DNA of 64,000 nt from RPQJ01 sp963706535 (lineage in GTDB: Bacteria; Pseudomonadota; Gammaproteobacteria; Steroidobacterales; Steroidobacteraceae). The notes below the pieces were generated by a model. That model made no database searches and was not told the origin of the DNA. It saw only the letters and a program-made list of their open reading frames with translations. How positions within the stretch are numbered: the stretch's first letter is position 1; every line of letters starts with the position of its first letter. Position numbers and translations under genes: made by a program. This document shows, piece by piece, positions 51,590 through 59,594 of this stretch. The stretch is from assembly GCA_963706535.1 (NCBI GenBank), contig CAVPMU010000012.1, forward strand, positions 531,957 through 595,956, given 5' to 3'.

Positions 51590-52655
51590 AAGTGTGCTGG
51601 ACATCGAGGGGAAGCGTATCGGGAAGGACTACCCGACGTACTTCATCGCGGATATCGCCGCCAATCACGACGGCGACCTCGGAAGGGCGAAGGAACTGAT
51701 CCACCAGTGTGCCGAGGCAGGCGCCGACGCGGCCAAATTCCAGCACTTCCGTGCTGAGACCATCGTCAGTGACCGCGGGTTTCGCAGTCTCGGCGGCCAG
51801 CAGTCCCATCAGGCAACGTGGCGGAAGTCAGTCTTCGAGGTCTACCAGGACGCCAGCGTAAGCCTCGACTGGACGCCGTCACTCAAGGCAGCCTGCGACG
51901 ACGCGGGCATCTCGTTTTTCACCAGCCCTTACGCCATGGATCTGGTCGATCACATCGATCCATTCGTACCCGCCTACAAGATTGGTTCCGGCGACATTAC
52001 GTGGCTCGAGATGGTCGAGTACGTCGCGGCGCGAGGCAAGCCGTACATCATGGCGACCGGAGCCTCCACGATGGACGATGTCAACCGCGCGGTGGCGGCC
52101 GCGGCGCGCATCAATCCGCGTCTGTGCCTCATGCAGTGCAACACGAACTACACGGCGAGTACCGATAACTTTCGGTTCGTCATGCTCAATGTGCTTCGAA
52201 CCTACCGAGAGATGTACCCGGGATTGGTGCTCGGCCTGAGCGACCACACGCCCGGTCACGCCACGGTGCTTGGCGCAGTGACCCTCGGAGCGCGCTTGGT
52301 GGAGAAGCACTTCACCGACGCCACGGGTCGCGACGGCCCGGACCATGCGTTCTCGATGGATCCGCGCGCCTGGCGCGAAATGGTGGAGCGCACGCGGGAA
52401 CTGGAGAACGCTCTGGGCACAGGCGTGAAGCGGGTCGAGGACAACGAGCGCGAGACGGTGGTGCTGCAGCGCCGTTGTGTCCGCGCTAGGACTGCGCTGC
52501 GAGCCGGACAGGTCGTAGGGAGGGACCAACTCGAAGTGCTGCGTCCGTGCCCACCGGATGGCCTCGAGCCCTATCGGATAGGCGAACTGCTGGGCCGCAG
52601 GCTGCGGCGTGATATGGCGGCGGGCGAACACCTCACGTGGCTGGACCTGGCGTAG
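51576..52655 (+). CDS. NeuB-family nonulosonic acid synthase
   Basis: NeuB-type enzymes condense PEP with a six-carbon N-acyl sugar to make sialic-acid-like C9 sugars. The GTG start at 51576, five bases after GGAGGA, gives MLQFESVLDIEGKRIGK and 359 residues. The barrel has FIADIAANHDGDLGRAKELI, GADAAKFQHFRAETI, FFTSPYAMDLVD, KIGSGDITWLEMV and GLSDHTPGHATVLGAVTLGA plus VEKHFTDATGRDGPDHAFS. A C-terminal SAF domain (LRAGQVVGRDQLEVLRPC) completes it. No cytidylyltransferase for the product is in the window. Confidence 0.9.
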   Translation: MLQFESVLDIEGKRIGKDYPTYFIADIAANHDGDLGRAKELIHQCAEAGADAAKFQHFRAETIVSDRGFRSLGGQQSHQATWRKSVFEVYQDASVSLDWTPSLKAACDDAGISFFTSPYAMDLVDHIDPFVPAYKIGSGDITWLEMVEYVAARGKPYIMATGASTMDDVNRAVAAAARINPRLCLMQCNTNYTASTDNFRFVMLNVLRTYREMYPGLVLGLSDHTPGHATVLGAVTLGARLVEKHFTDATGRDGPDHAFSMDPRAWREMVERTRELENALGTGVKRVEDNERETVVLQRRCVRARTALRAGQVVGRDQLEVLRPCPPDGLEPYRIGELLGRRLRRDMAAGEHLTWLDLA

Positions 52656-53296
52656 CACTGGTTGTGCCCGCCCTGAATGAGGCGGGTACCGTGGAGGCCG
52701 TTGTCAAGGCGGCCACTGCGTGGGGGCGATGCATTGTGGTCGATGACGGCTCGACCGACACTACCGCCGAGATCGCAGCCGCCTCGGGTGCCGTCGTCCT
52801 GCGACATGGTCGCAACCGTGGATACGATGCAGCGCTGGAGAGCGGTTTCCGCGAGGCGCAACGCCTCGGGTTCGACACGGTTGTTACGCTGGACGCAGAC
52901 GGCCAGCACGACCCCGGCCTTGTCGGTAGGCTGCTAGGCGCGCTCGACGCTGGAGCCGACCTCGCGGTCGGCGTGCGTGATCGGCGGGCTCGATGTAGCG
53001 AATATCTTTTTGCCTGGTATACGCGCTGGCGCTGGGGTCTGCGTGATCCCCTCTGCGGACTCAAGGCCTATCGGATGACTGTGTTCGCTCGACTCGGCCA
53101 CTTCGATTCTTACGGCTCCATAGGGACGGAACTCCTGCTTTTCGCGGCTCGCTGTGGATTTCGAATTGCACAGGTGGATTTTCATGTTGGCGACCGGAAG
53201 GGGCAGCCGCGCTTCGGGCGCCGTTTGCGCACCAATATCGTGATCCTGCGCGCGCTGCTATTGTCGCGGCGGGCATCATCGCCCGCGCAGCGCTGA
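52637..53296 (+). CDS. Family 2 glycosyltransferase, soluble, DPM1-like
   Basis: The 219-residue protein is a bare GT-A domain: MAGPGVALVVPALNEAGTVE, VVDDGSTDTTAEIAAASGA, TLDADGQHDPGLV with the catalytic DxD-type motif, and LCGLKAYRMTVFARLG. It lacks C-terminal membrane helices. The GTG start lies inside the end of the NeuB-like gene (19-base overlap). The acceptor and donor cannot be told from sequence. Confidence 0.85.
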   Translation: MAGPGVALVVPALNEAGTVEAVVKAATAWGRCIVVDDGSTDTTAEIAAASGAVVLRHGRNRGYDAALESGFREAQRLGFDTVVTLDADGQHDPGLVGRLLGALDAGADLAVGVRDRRARCSEYLFAWYTRWRWGLRDPLCGLKAYRMTVFARLGHFDSYGSIGTELLLFAARCGFRIAQVDFHVGDRKGQPRFGRRLRTNIVILRALLLSRRASSPAQR

Positions 53297-53315
53297 GTCG
53301 AGGCCGCGGCGCATC

Positions 53316-54242
53316 ATGCTGAGGATTGATCACTGCCCATGTTGCGACAGCGGGTCGACTGAATCATGGCCTGCGGTCGTAGCTCCATTCATTGCGGAAT
53401 TCGTGCTGCGCAAGCAGGTGAAAACGTGCAAGCTGCTCGAGTGCAAGGACTGCGGATTCCGCTTCTTTGACGAGCGCTTCACGGACACGGAGGCCGAACG
53501 GTTGTACTCGCGGTATCGCGGCCCAGAGTACTTCGAAGTACGACATCGCCACGAACCGTGGTACACGGCTCGTTTCAATGAAAATGCCAGCGCCCAGAGC
53601 GATACGATCGTCAAGCGAAGGCAGCGCATGGCAACATTTCTCGAGAACTACGTCGACCCATCCAAGGTGCATGCGGTGCTCGACTACGGAGGTGATTCCG
53701 GGCAGGCGATACCCGAGGAGTGGGGTCGTGAGCGCGTCGTCTACGACCTATCCGATGCACCTCCGGTGCCGTCGGTAAGCAAGTACTCAGATGAGGCAAT
53801 GCTTCCGCGGCAGGGCTTCGATCTGATACTGCTGCTGCACATTCTGGAACACGTGTCGGATCCCGCTGCGGTGCTCTGCCGGGTAAAGCCGCTGCTTCGG
53901 GAGCAAGGTTTCCTGTTCGTCGAGGTTCCCTACGAGCGCTATTCATTGCGCGCGCTCGGGCGTGGCGCCATGGCAGGGCGCTACGCTCGTTGGCTAGCGA
54001 GGCACCCTTATGCGCTGGTCGCCGTAGACTTCGTTTCCACGGCTGCAAGAGTGAAGTTAGGGCTCGTCCCTCCATTCGCCATGGCCAAGTTGCATGAGCA
54101 CATCAACTTCTTCGACGAGCGCTCGCTTGCCGCGGTCGCGAAACGTGCAGGTCTTGAGATCGTCGGAATGGAGCGGCAAAGATTCGCAGCGGCATCGGAT
54201 CCGTTTGTGCTAGTTGCACTGTTACGCGTCACACCTGTCTGA
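53316..54242 (+). CDS. Class I SAM-dependent methyltransferase with N-terminal zinc ribbon
   Basis: The 308-residue protein starts MLRIDHCPCCDSGSTESW; with LLECKDCGFRFFDERFT this forms a four-cysteine ribbon. The methyltransferase core follows: VLDYGGDSGQAIPEEWG, DLILLLHILEHVSDPAAVLC and LHEHINFFDERSL. Proteins with this layout methylate sugars or close surface glycans in polysaccharide clusters. It is the last plus-strand gene of the operon and converges with a large membrane protein gene. Confidence 0.82.
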   Translation: MLRIDHCPCCDSGSTESWPAVVAPFIAEFVLRKQVKTCKLLECKDCGFRFFDERFTDTEAERLYSRYRGPEYFEVRHRHEPWYTARFNENASAQSDTIVKRRQRMATFLENYVDPSKVHAVLDYGGDSGQAIPEEWGRERVVYDLSDAPPVPSVSKYSDEAMLPRQGFDLILLLHILEHVSDPAAVLCRVKPLLREQGFLFVEVPYERYSLRALGRGAMAGRYARWLARHPYALVAVDFVSTAARVKLGLVPPFAMAKLHEHINFFDERSLAAVAKRAGLEIVGMERQRFAAASDPFVLVALLRVTPV

Positions 54243-54328
54243 CGGCAAAGGGGTTCGCCCGACCTGCTCTAGAGATTGCAGCGAATCTTCGTGCAGTGGT
54301 ACTGCTGCATCCGCAGAGAGTGTGGCTC

Positions 54329-56155
54329 TCATTCCGTCGCCGGTGCGGAAGTCGGGTCACCAATGCCGCTGTTCAAGGTGGCCACGCCGAGTTCGACCAC
54401 CTTACCGGTCTCTTCGATCAGTCGAAATTGTCTATGGCGATCCCCATATGAGATGGTCCACTGGGCCGGTCGGACGCCGGCCAGATCAATTCGCCAGACG
54501 CTCGGATCGTCCTGCCAGAGCGCCAGTGCATCGGCTGGCGTGTAGGCGCCGGGGAACCAGTATGGGCGGGGTTTGTCGGTATCGGCTTGACCATTCACCG
54601 CGACAGTGAACGTATAGCCGCTTTGGGAAATGAAGCCGAAGAGCGAACCAAAATTGTACGTCCCGAGCAGGGTGAACGGGACGAAATCGCGGGCGATTGC
54701 GATGTAAGCGGGGTGAATCCCAACTATTACTCGCGGGGGCGCACCATTTTCAGCAATCAGTTTGGACCAATAACGGTCGGCCTCGCCAGAGAAGACCAGC
54801 TTCCGGTCCAGGTTGAAGTGATAGAACGTTGGCGGGGGATTGAGAAACACTAGTGCGAAGACAACCACTGACACGGTTCCCGTGCATGCCAATACCAGTG
54901 GCTTGACTGAGCGGTAGTTCAATAGGAGAAAAATGTGGGCTGCAAAGTGCATCAGCCACAGTTCCCGGAACGGCCACTGCAGCGACCTTACGAGCGGGAT
55001 GTGGGCGATGAACTCGGCCAGCCAGACTGGGCGAGTGATCATCAGTGCCGCCGCCGCAAAGCAGGCCACCATCGCCCATGAAACTGCGGAAAGTCGCCGA
55101 ACGAGGACCAGGCTGGCAAGGATGCCGAGATTGGCGACGGAAAACGCAAGACTCAGGTTGAATACCGGGTCGCCACTATGGACAACGAGGCCTCCCACAA
55201 ATCTGCCGCAGACCGGACCGAGCATGTAGGTGAGAGCCAGCGGGACGACCGCAATCCGGGACGCTGACGCTGCCTCGATCGGAACTCCGGCAGCCCTGGG
55301 TGAATTCTGGAAACCCGTAATGCTACCCAGGAGCAGCGGCAGTGTGATCAATCCGAGCATCAGGCCAGCGGCTATGAGTCGCAGTGCAGGCTTGCCATTT
55401 TTCGTGCCGATCGCAACGACGGTGGAGACGAGGCCCGAGAAGACACAAAGGATGACAAACGTATGCGCGTGGCCGCCGAAGAGACTGTAAGACAGGCCGA
55501 CCACCTGCAGCGCAATGCCGCGAGCGTTCGAGCGATGGAAAAAGCCCACCAGAATCAGCGGAAAGGCCGCTTGGGCGTTCAGGAATCCGATCCACGAACT
55601 GCCTACCATCAGGTTGTATGGCGTGAAGGCGTAACTCAGGCTCAGCACGACCACCAGCCAGTCGGGCGCCGCCAGCTGAAAATGGCGCCGGAGCCACAGC
55701 GCGGACCAACAGAAACAGCAGGCGATGGTTAGCGAGTTGCACAGACTGACGATATCCGGCAAAGCGAAGTAGTGCGGCGTGAGTGCGACCCATGAAAACA
55801 ACAGCAGCCATGGGCTGAACAACGTCAATCCAGATGGATCCGCCAACAGGTCATGGTGCCCCCCGTACACGTAATCGCTGATGAACGGCCACTGCCCACT
55901 CCAGAGCTTTCGTGAAAACTCGACCACCCCCGGTAGATAGCCGGAAAAATTGTCGTCTGTGAGATAGAAATGGGGTCGCCAGATTTGCAGGGCCAGCGTG
56001 GCGCAAATCGTAAGCAGGCCAGTCAGGAGAAGGATTCGTCGATTCGCAGTCTTGACGGCCAATTCGTTACTGATCGACGAGGCCATCGTAATTTGCGGAT
56101 TGTGCAGATAGGGGGTATTTGACATCGCGAGAAAGGGGAGAAGGCAAGTCGCCAC
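54329..56155 (-). CDS. Multi-pass membrane protein, YfhO/GT-C glycosyltransferase-like
   Basis: The 608-residue protein has about twelve membrane helices followed by a C-terminal soluble domain (from about residue 430). Near the N-terminus, YLTDDNFSGYLPGVVEF and YVYGGHHDLLADPSGLTLFS follow the pattern of YfhO and other GT-C enzymes, with an acidic pair in the first periplasmic loop. GTG 56155 is chosen for the GGAG five bases upstream; ATG 56125 and 56086 are alternatives. It probably uses a polyprenyl-linked sugar, but substrate and acceptor are unknown. Confidence 0.7.
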   Translation of the reverse strand: MATCLLPFLAMSNTPYLHNPQITMASSISNELAVKTANRRILLLTGLLTICATLALQIWRPHFYLTDDNFSGYLPGVVEFSRKLWSGQWPFISDYVYGGHHDLLADPSGLTLFSPWLLLFSWVALTPHYFALPDIVSLCNSLTIACCFCWSALWLRRHFQLAAPDWLVVVLSLSYAFTPYNLMVGSSWIGFLNAQAAFPLILVGFFHRSNARGIALQVVGLSYSLFGGHAHTFVILCVFSGLVSTVVAIGTKNGKPALRLIAAGLMLGLITLPLLLGSITGFQNSPRAAGVPIEAASASRIAVVPLALTYMLGPVCGRFVGGLVVHSGDPVFNLSLAFSVANLGILASLVLVRRLSAVSWAMVACFAAAALMITRPVWLAEFIAHIPLVRSLQWPFRELWLMHFAAHIFLLLNYRSVKPLVLACTGTVSVVVFALVFLNPPPTFYHFNLDRKLVFSGEADRYWSKLIAENGAPPRVIVGIHPAYIAIARDFVPFTLLGTYNFGSLFGFISQSGYTFTVAVNGQADTDKPRPYWFPGAYTPADALALWQDDPSVWRIDLAGVRPAQWTISYGDRHRQFRLIEETGKVVELGVATLNSGIGDPTSAPATE

Positions 56156-56555
56156 CGGAACTCCAAACGGTCCACGACTAATCGGGATCGTTCGCGAAAG
56201 CCCCTATTTTCGTAGTGCTTGGCGTCCGCACGCACGTTTCAGACGTTGGATTCTATCCAAGCGATGGTGGTACGCGCCACCGCCAGCGCCGTCATCGTGC
56301 AATGATCCTGGTTGCTACGACCGGCGCGTACGATGACGATTATGACCGTAACGGCGCCTGTCGGAGGCAGATGGTGAGGATTGCCGTGGCCACCTACACC
56401 TGCTTGGTGACGACTTACCTGGAGAGTCGGAGTCACCAAGAATCTGCTCGTGGGAACGCGTCGCTTCGAGCGTCAGGCCGTACAGCTCTCAGATACGGCG
56501 CATACGGAATGATCGATTACGACCGACCGGAATCACCAGTCGCGACCCGTCGGAA
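56156..56555. other. Non-coding stretch before an IS1634-like remnant
   Basis: About 400 bases. The reading frames here have no recognisable features and the codon pattern does not look like a gene. I see no terminal inverted repeat of the degraded IS in it. It contains the 5' region of the 54329-56155 gene. Confidence 0.4.
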
Positions 56556-57270
56556 TCTGTCGTCGTCACCCGACCCGGTCGCTACCAGAAGGTGGCCGAC
56601 AACCTCGAGGTCAAGGAAGTCGTCGTCGGTGACGGTGAGCGCCGGCGTCGCTACGTCGTCTGCTACAACCCGGAGGAAGCGGCGCGCCAGAAGCAGCACC
56701 GTGACCAGGTCCTCAAGGAACTGCAGGCCGAGATCGATGGGTTGCGCGCGCCGCGCGGCCCATCACACAGCAAGCGGGTCTGCGACTTGCGCGCCTCGGG
56801 CCGTTATGGCCGCTACCTGCGCCTCACCCGCCGGTGACGTCCCGCGCATCCATCAGGCCGCGGTCGCGGAGGCCGCGCGCCTCGACGGCAAGTTCGTCGT
56901 GTACAGCAATGACGACACGTTGAGCGCCGCCGATCTCGCGCTCGGCTACAAGCAGCTGCAGCGGGTCGAGAGTGCGTGGCGCTCCCTGAAGAGCGGACTG
57001 AAGCTGCGGCCGGTGTTCCACTGGGCCCCGCATCGCATCCACGCGCACGTCGCCCTCACGGTCCTCTCGCTGCTGCTCGAGCGGGTCGCCGAGCAGGCCT
57101 GTGGCGATACCTGGCGCAACATCCGGGACGATCTGCGGCGCATCAAGTTGGCGCAATTGTTGAGCCCGAACGGTACCGTCTGGCAGGTCACCGAACCGGC
57201 CCCAGATGCCCTTAAGCGTCTGAAATCCCTCAAGATCCCGAAACCTCCACCGATCCTGCACCCGGCCTGA
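56556..57270 (+). pseudogene. IS1634-like transposase remnant, truncated and frameshifted
   Basis: Two frames together give the C-terminal third of an IS4-superfamily (IS1634-type) transposase. The first reads RYQKVADNLEVKEVVVGDGE, NPEEAARQKQHRDQVLKELQ and HSKRVCDLRASGRYGRYLRL up to about 56835. The second continues ARLDGKFVVYSNDDTLSAAD, LGYKQLQRVESAWRSLKSGL and HRIHAHVALTVLSLLLERVA to the stop. A frameshift near 56835 joins them. The N-terminal DDE residues are missing, so it cannot be active. Confidence 0.8.
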
Positions 57271-57480
57271 CCGCCTAGATACACGGCCCGTCCGTCGACC
57301 ATGTGCAAGTCGTTGTCGCGTGAGCGAAAATCGCTTCCTCCTATCCAGGTGCTGTCAAAGTCGGGTCAGAAAAGCGCAGGTCTACACCACCGTCAACATC
57401 CCTGGCGGTGTGGCCACCATCGCCAACGCGAATCTACCTGTCGACGGTCGTCTTGGGCCCTCCTCGGAATTCTTGTGACC
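57271..57480. other. Unassigned stretch between the IS remnant and the ISL3 element
   Basis: About 210 bases. One plus-strand frame ends AQVYTTVNIPGGVATIANAN followed by LPVDGRLGPSSEFL and a stop six bases before the ISL3 target repeat. This looks like the tail of a real protein, but too little remains to name it. Confidence 0.35.
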
Positions 57481-57488
57481 AAAAAAAA

Positions 57489-58816
57489 GGCTCTTTTGAA
57501 TTTCGAGTGGGTTAGACGGCATGCGGGTTGAGCGTGCGGAAGTCGAGTTTTCCGGCGATCAGGAAGATGACGGTGCGGATGGTCGACAGCCGGCGATAGC
57601 CGCGTGCCTTGCGTTTGGCCGCCTGGAAGAGGCCGTTCAGCGCTTCGAGGAAGCCGTTGGTCATGCGGCTGCGCGCCCAGGCGACGATGCCCTCAAGGTG
57701 ATTTCGGATCATCTTTGCGACGTCCTTCATGGGCTCGACTTTCGAGCGCATGACGTTCGTGCACCACTGCCTGAGCATGTCGCGCACGACGTTGATCTGC
57801 TTACGGGCGAGGATTTCGCGCAGATCTTCCCGGTACTGCCAAGCCCGCGCCGTGCGCTTGGTGGTCAGCTTCGCCAGCAGCGCGTCGAGATCGCCCTGGC
57901 GTTGCTCGCTCAGACGGCGGCGGTCCGTCAGCAGCGTCCAGCGCAGACCCTTCAGCTCGGGGTCACGCTTCTGTTCGGCGCGTCGCGTGAGATCCAGCGC
58001 GTGGGAGGCGTGCGCAATGACGTGGAACTTGTCGAAGGTGACGGCCGCGTTCGGCAGGTGCCGCGCCACGCCCTTGATGTAGGCCGGCGACATGTCGATG
58101 CTGACCGCGCGGATCGCCGCGGGATCGGCGCCGTGGACGGTGAGATCCGCGGCCAGACGCTCGATCGCCTGCGCTTCGCGGGTCTCGGTCACGAAGATCA
58201 CCGCACGCCGCTCGGCATCGGCCGCAATCGTCACGTAGTCGTGTCCCCGGGCCTTCGAGGTCTCATCGATCGCGAGCTCACGCACCGGCGAGAAATCCGC
58301 CTGCTCGAGCGCCAGCTCCACGTAGTGCTCGGCAATCGCAGCCACGCGGTGCCAGCTTTCCCCCACAATCCGTGCCACGGCCGCAAACGGCATCTCTCGG
58401 CACAGGCACAGCACCAGCGCCTCGAACAGCAGCGTGAACCCGCTGAGCTTCCCGGCCCACGGCGGCTCGATGAGTCGCACGGAACCGTCCGGCAGCTTCA
58501 CCCGCGGCACCCGCACCTCCAGAAAGCACTCGTGCTGAAAAAAGTTCAGGTGCCGATACCGCTTCGTCTGCGTGTCATGCACCGGGTGCTCCCCAGCCGT
58601 CTCGGGGTGACTGAAGCGGCTGCCGGTCCGGAAATCCACCTCGATCGTCAGCGTCCGCGCCGCGGCCTCAAAGCGCGCCTCGCGTACATACCAAGGACAG
58701 CTCACGCCGAGTGCCGTCTCAAAGAGTTGCTCGGACTGCATTGTCTCCGTCGCCTCCCACGCCCTGATCCACAGAGGCGACACTACTACCCAACCCACTC
58801 AGAATTCGAAAGAGGC
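57489..58816 (-). mobile_element. ISL3-family insertion sequence, complete
   Basis: A 1,328-bp element bounded by imperfect inverted repeats of about 25 bases: GGCTCTTTTGAATTTCGAG at the left, and at the right, read in reverse, GCCTCTTTCGAATTCTGAG. Both continue TGGGTT. It is flanked by 8-bp direct repeats AAAAAAAA (57481-57488 and 58817-58824), the target-site length known for ISL3. One intact transposase gene fills it. The target is the T-tract of the pilA terminator. Confidence 0.88.
57512..58741 (-). CDS. ISL3-family transposase
   Basis: The product of 409 residues (ATG 58741, MQSEQLFETALGVSCPWYVR; GGAG just upstream) is an intact DDE transposase. ELAIDETSKARGHDYVTIAA and VSIDMSPAYIKGVARHLPNA carry the first two acidic residues. 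The C-terminal SRMTNGFLEALNGLFQAAKRKARGYR is the ISL3 signature with the final glutamate. The frame is open to GTG 58798, inside the terminal repeat, which is an unlikely start. Confidence 0.92.
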   Translation of the reverse strand: MQSEQLFETALGVSCPWYVREARFEAAARTLTIEVDFRTGSRFSHPETAGEHPVHDTQTKRYRHLNFFQHECFLEVRVPRVKLPDGSVRLIEPPWAGKLSGFTLLFEALVLCLCREMPFAAVARIVGESWHRVAAIAEHYVELALEQADFSPVRELAIDETSKARGHDYVTIAADAERRAVIFVTETREAQAIERLAADLTVHGADPAAIRAVSIDMSPAYIKGVARHLPNAAVTFDKFHVIAHASHALDLTRRAEQKRDPELKGLRWTLLTDRRRLSEQRQGDLDALLAKLTTKRTARAWQYREDLREILARKQINVVRDMLRQWCTNVMRSKVEPMKDVAKMIRNHLEGIVAWARSRMTNGFLEALNGLFQAAKRKARGYRRLSTIRTVIFLIAGKLDFRTLNPHAV

Positions 58817-58850
58817 AAAAAAAAGGCCCCTGCAAATATGCAGGGGCCTT
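58817..58850 (-). terminator. Rho-independent terminator of pilA, disrupted at the T-tract end by the IS
   Basis: Reading with pilA, AAGGCCCCTGCA pairs with TGCAGGGGCCTT around a four-base loop and is followed by eight T residues. Those eight bases (58817-58824 on the plus strand) are one copy of the IS target duplication, so the terminator still looks functional. It lies 25 bases after the pilA stop. Confidence 0.9.
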
Positions 58851-58875
58851 CGGGCGTCGCGTACGCCAGACGTTA

Positions 58876-59382
58876 CTAGCGGCAGCTTGACGGCATGTAC
58901 TTGCCGGCAAGATTGGTGGTCTCCGTCCCGGACGACTCGGCCGAAGCTTCGGCGGCAACCGACGCATCTACGGTTGCGTTGCCGCACAGCCAGACGACGT
59001 CGTCGTTCGGGCTCACAAGCGGCTTCAGCGACAGCGAGTTGGCGTCGGCGGCCGTGATGTTCGGATTGGCTTCGTTTCCGTATACGATGCTAATCGTGCC
59101 GTTAGTTACGGTGATTCCAGACACGTACTTACCCGAGGGCGGGCTGGTGAAGCCGAGCTCGCCGGTGCCAGTGCCATTATCGGTCGGCCACGTGCCACGG
59201 TCCGCATAAAACTCGGCCACGGAAGCCTTTACAGCCGACGCCAGTGTCAGGCCTTCCGTTACCTGCGAGCGGATAACATAGTCCTGATAGGCGGGAATGG
59301 CGATGGCCGCCAGAATGCCGATGATCGCCACGACGATCATCAGTTCGATGAGCGTGAAACCTTTCTGAACTTGCTTAAGCAT
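58876..59382 (-). CDS. pilA: Type IVa major pilin PilA
   Basis: PilA is the structural subunit of type IV pili. ATG 59382, with AGGAG seven bases upstream, gives a short leader MLKQVQKG, the PilD cleavage site G/F, and the mature N-terminus FTLIELMIVVAIIGILAAIA with Glu5. The 168-residue precursor ends in a disulfide loop between WLCGN and PSSCR, as in type IVa pilins. The gene is isolated from pilBCD by the polysaccharide cluster and has its own sigma-54 promoter and terminator. Confidence 0.96.
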   Translation of the reverse strand: MLKQVQKGFTLIELMIVVAIIGILAAIAIPAYQDYVIRSQVTEGLTLASAVKASVAEFYADRGTWPTDNGTGTGELGFTSPPSGKYVSGITVTNGTISIVYGNEANPNITAADANSLSLKPLVSPNDDVVWLCGNATVDASVAAEASAESSGTETTNLAGKYMPSSCR

Positions 59383-59443
59383 GAAAATCTCCTGATGAAT
59401 GCTGGTTTGCCCGGGCGTCAAATCCCGCCTGCCCGAGTACATC

Positions 59444-59459
59444 AGCAACATCCGTGCCA
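59444..59459 (-). promoter_or_regulatory. Sigma-54 promoter of pilA
   Basis: On the reverse strand TGGCACGGATGTTGCT matches the RpoN consensus TGGCAC-N5-TTGCW perfectly, 62 bases upstream of the pilA start. pilA promoters of this type are activated by the PilS/PilR system. Several TGTC/GACA motifs further upstream (about 59540-59585) could be PilR sites. Confidence 0.92.
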
Positions 59460-59594
59460 ATCCCTGGGCGGCGCCCACGCTATTGATTTGAAAGTAATTT
59501 TCTCCGCGAATACCGCTCGAGACCAACCCGAAGCACGATCCGGGTGACACGATTTGTCTGTCGCAGGCAACTAGTGTCAGTCATAGGCGGGCGC

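Noticed and set aside
57521..58879. Plus-strand 452-codon frame over the ISL3 element
   Set aside because: It is antisense to the intact ISL3 transposase and has no recognisable motifs.
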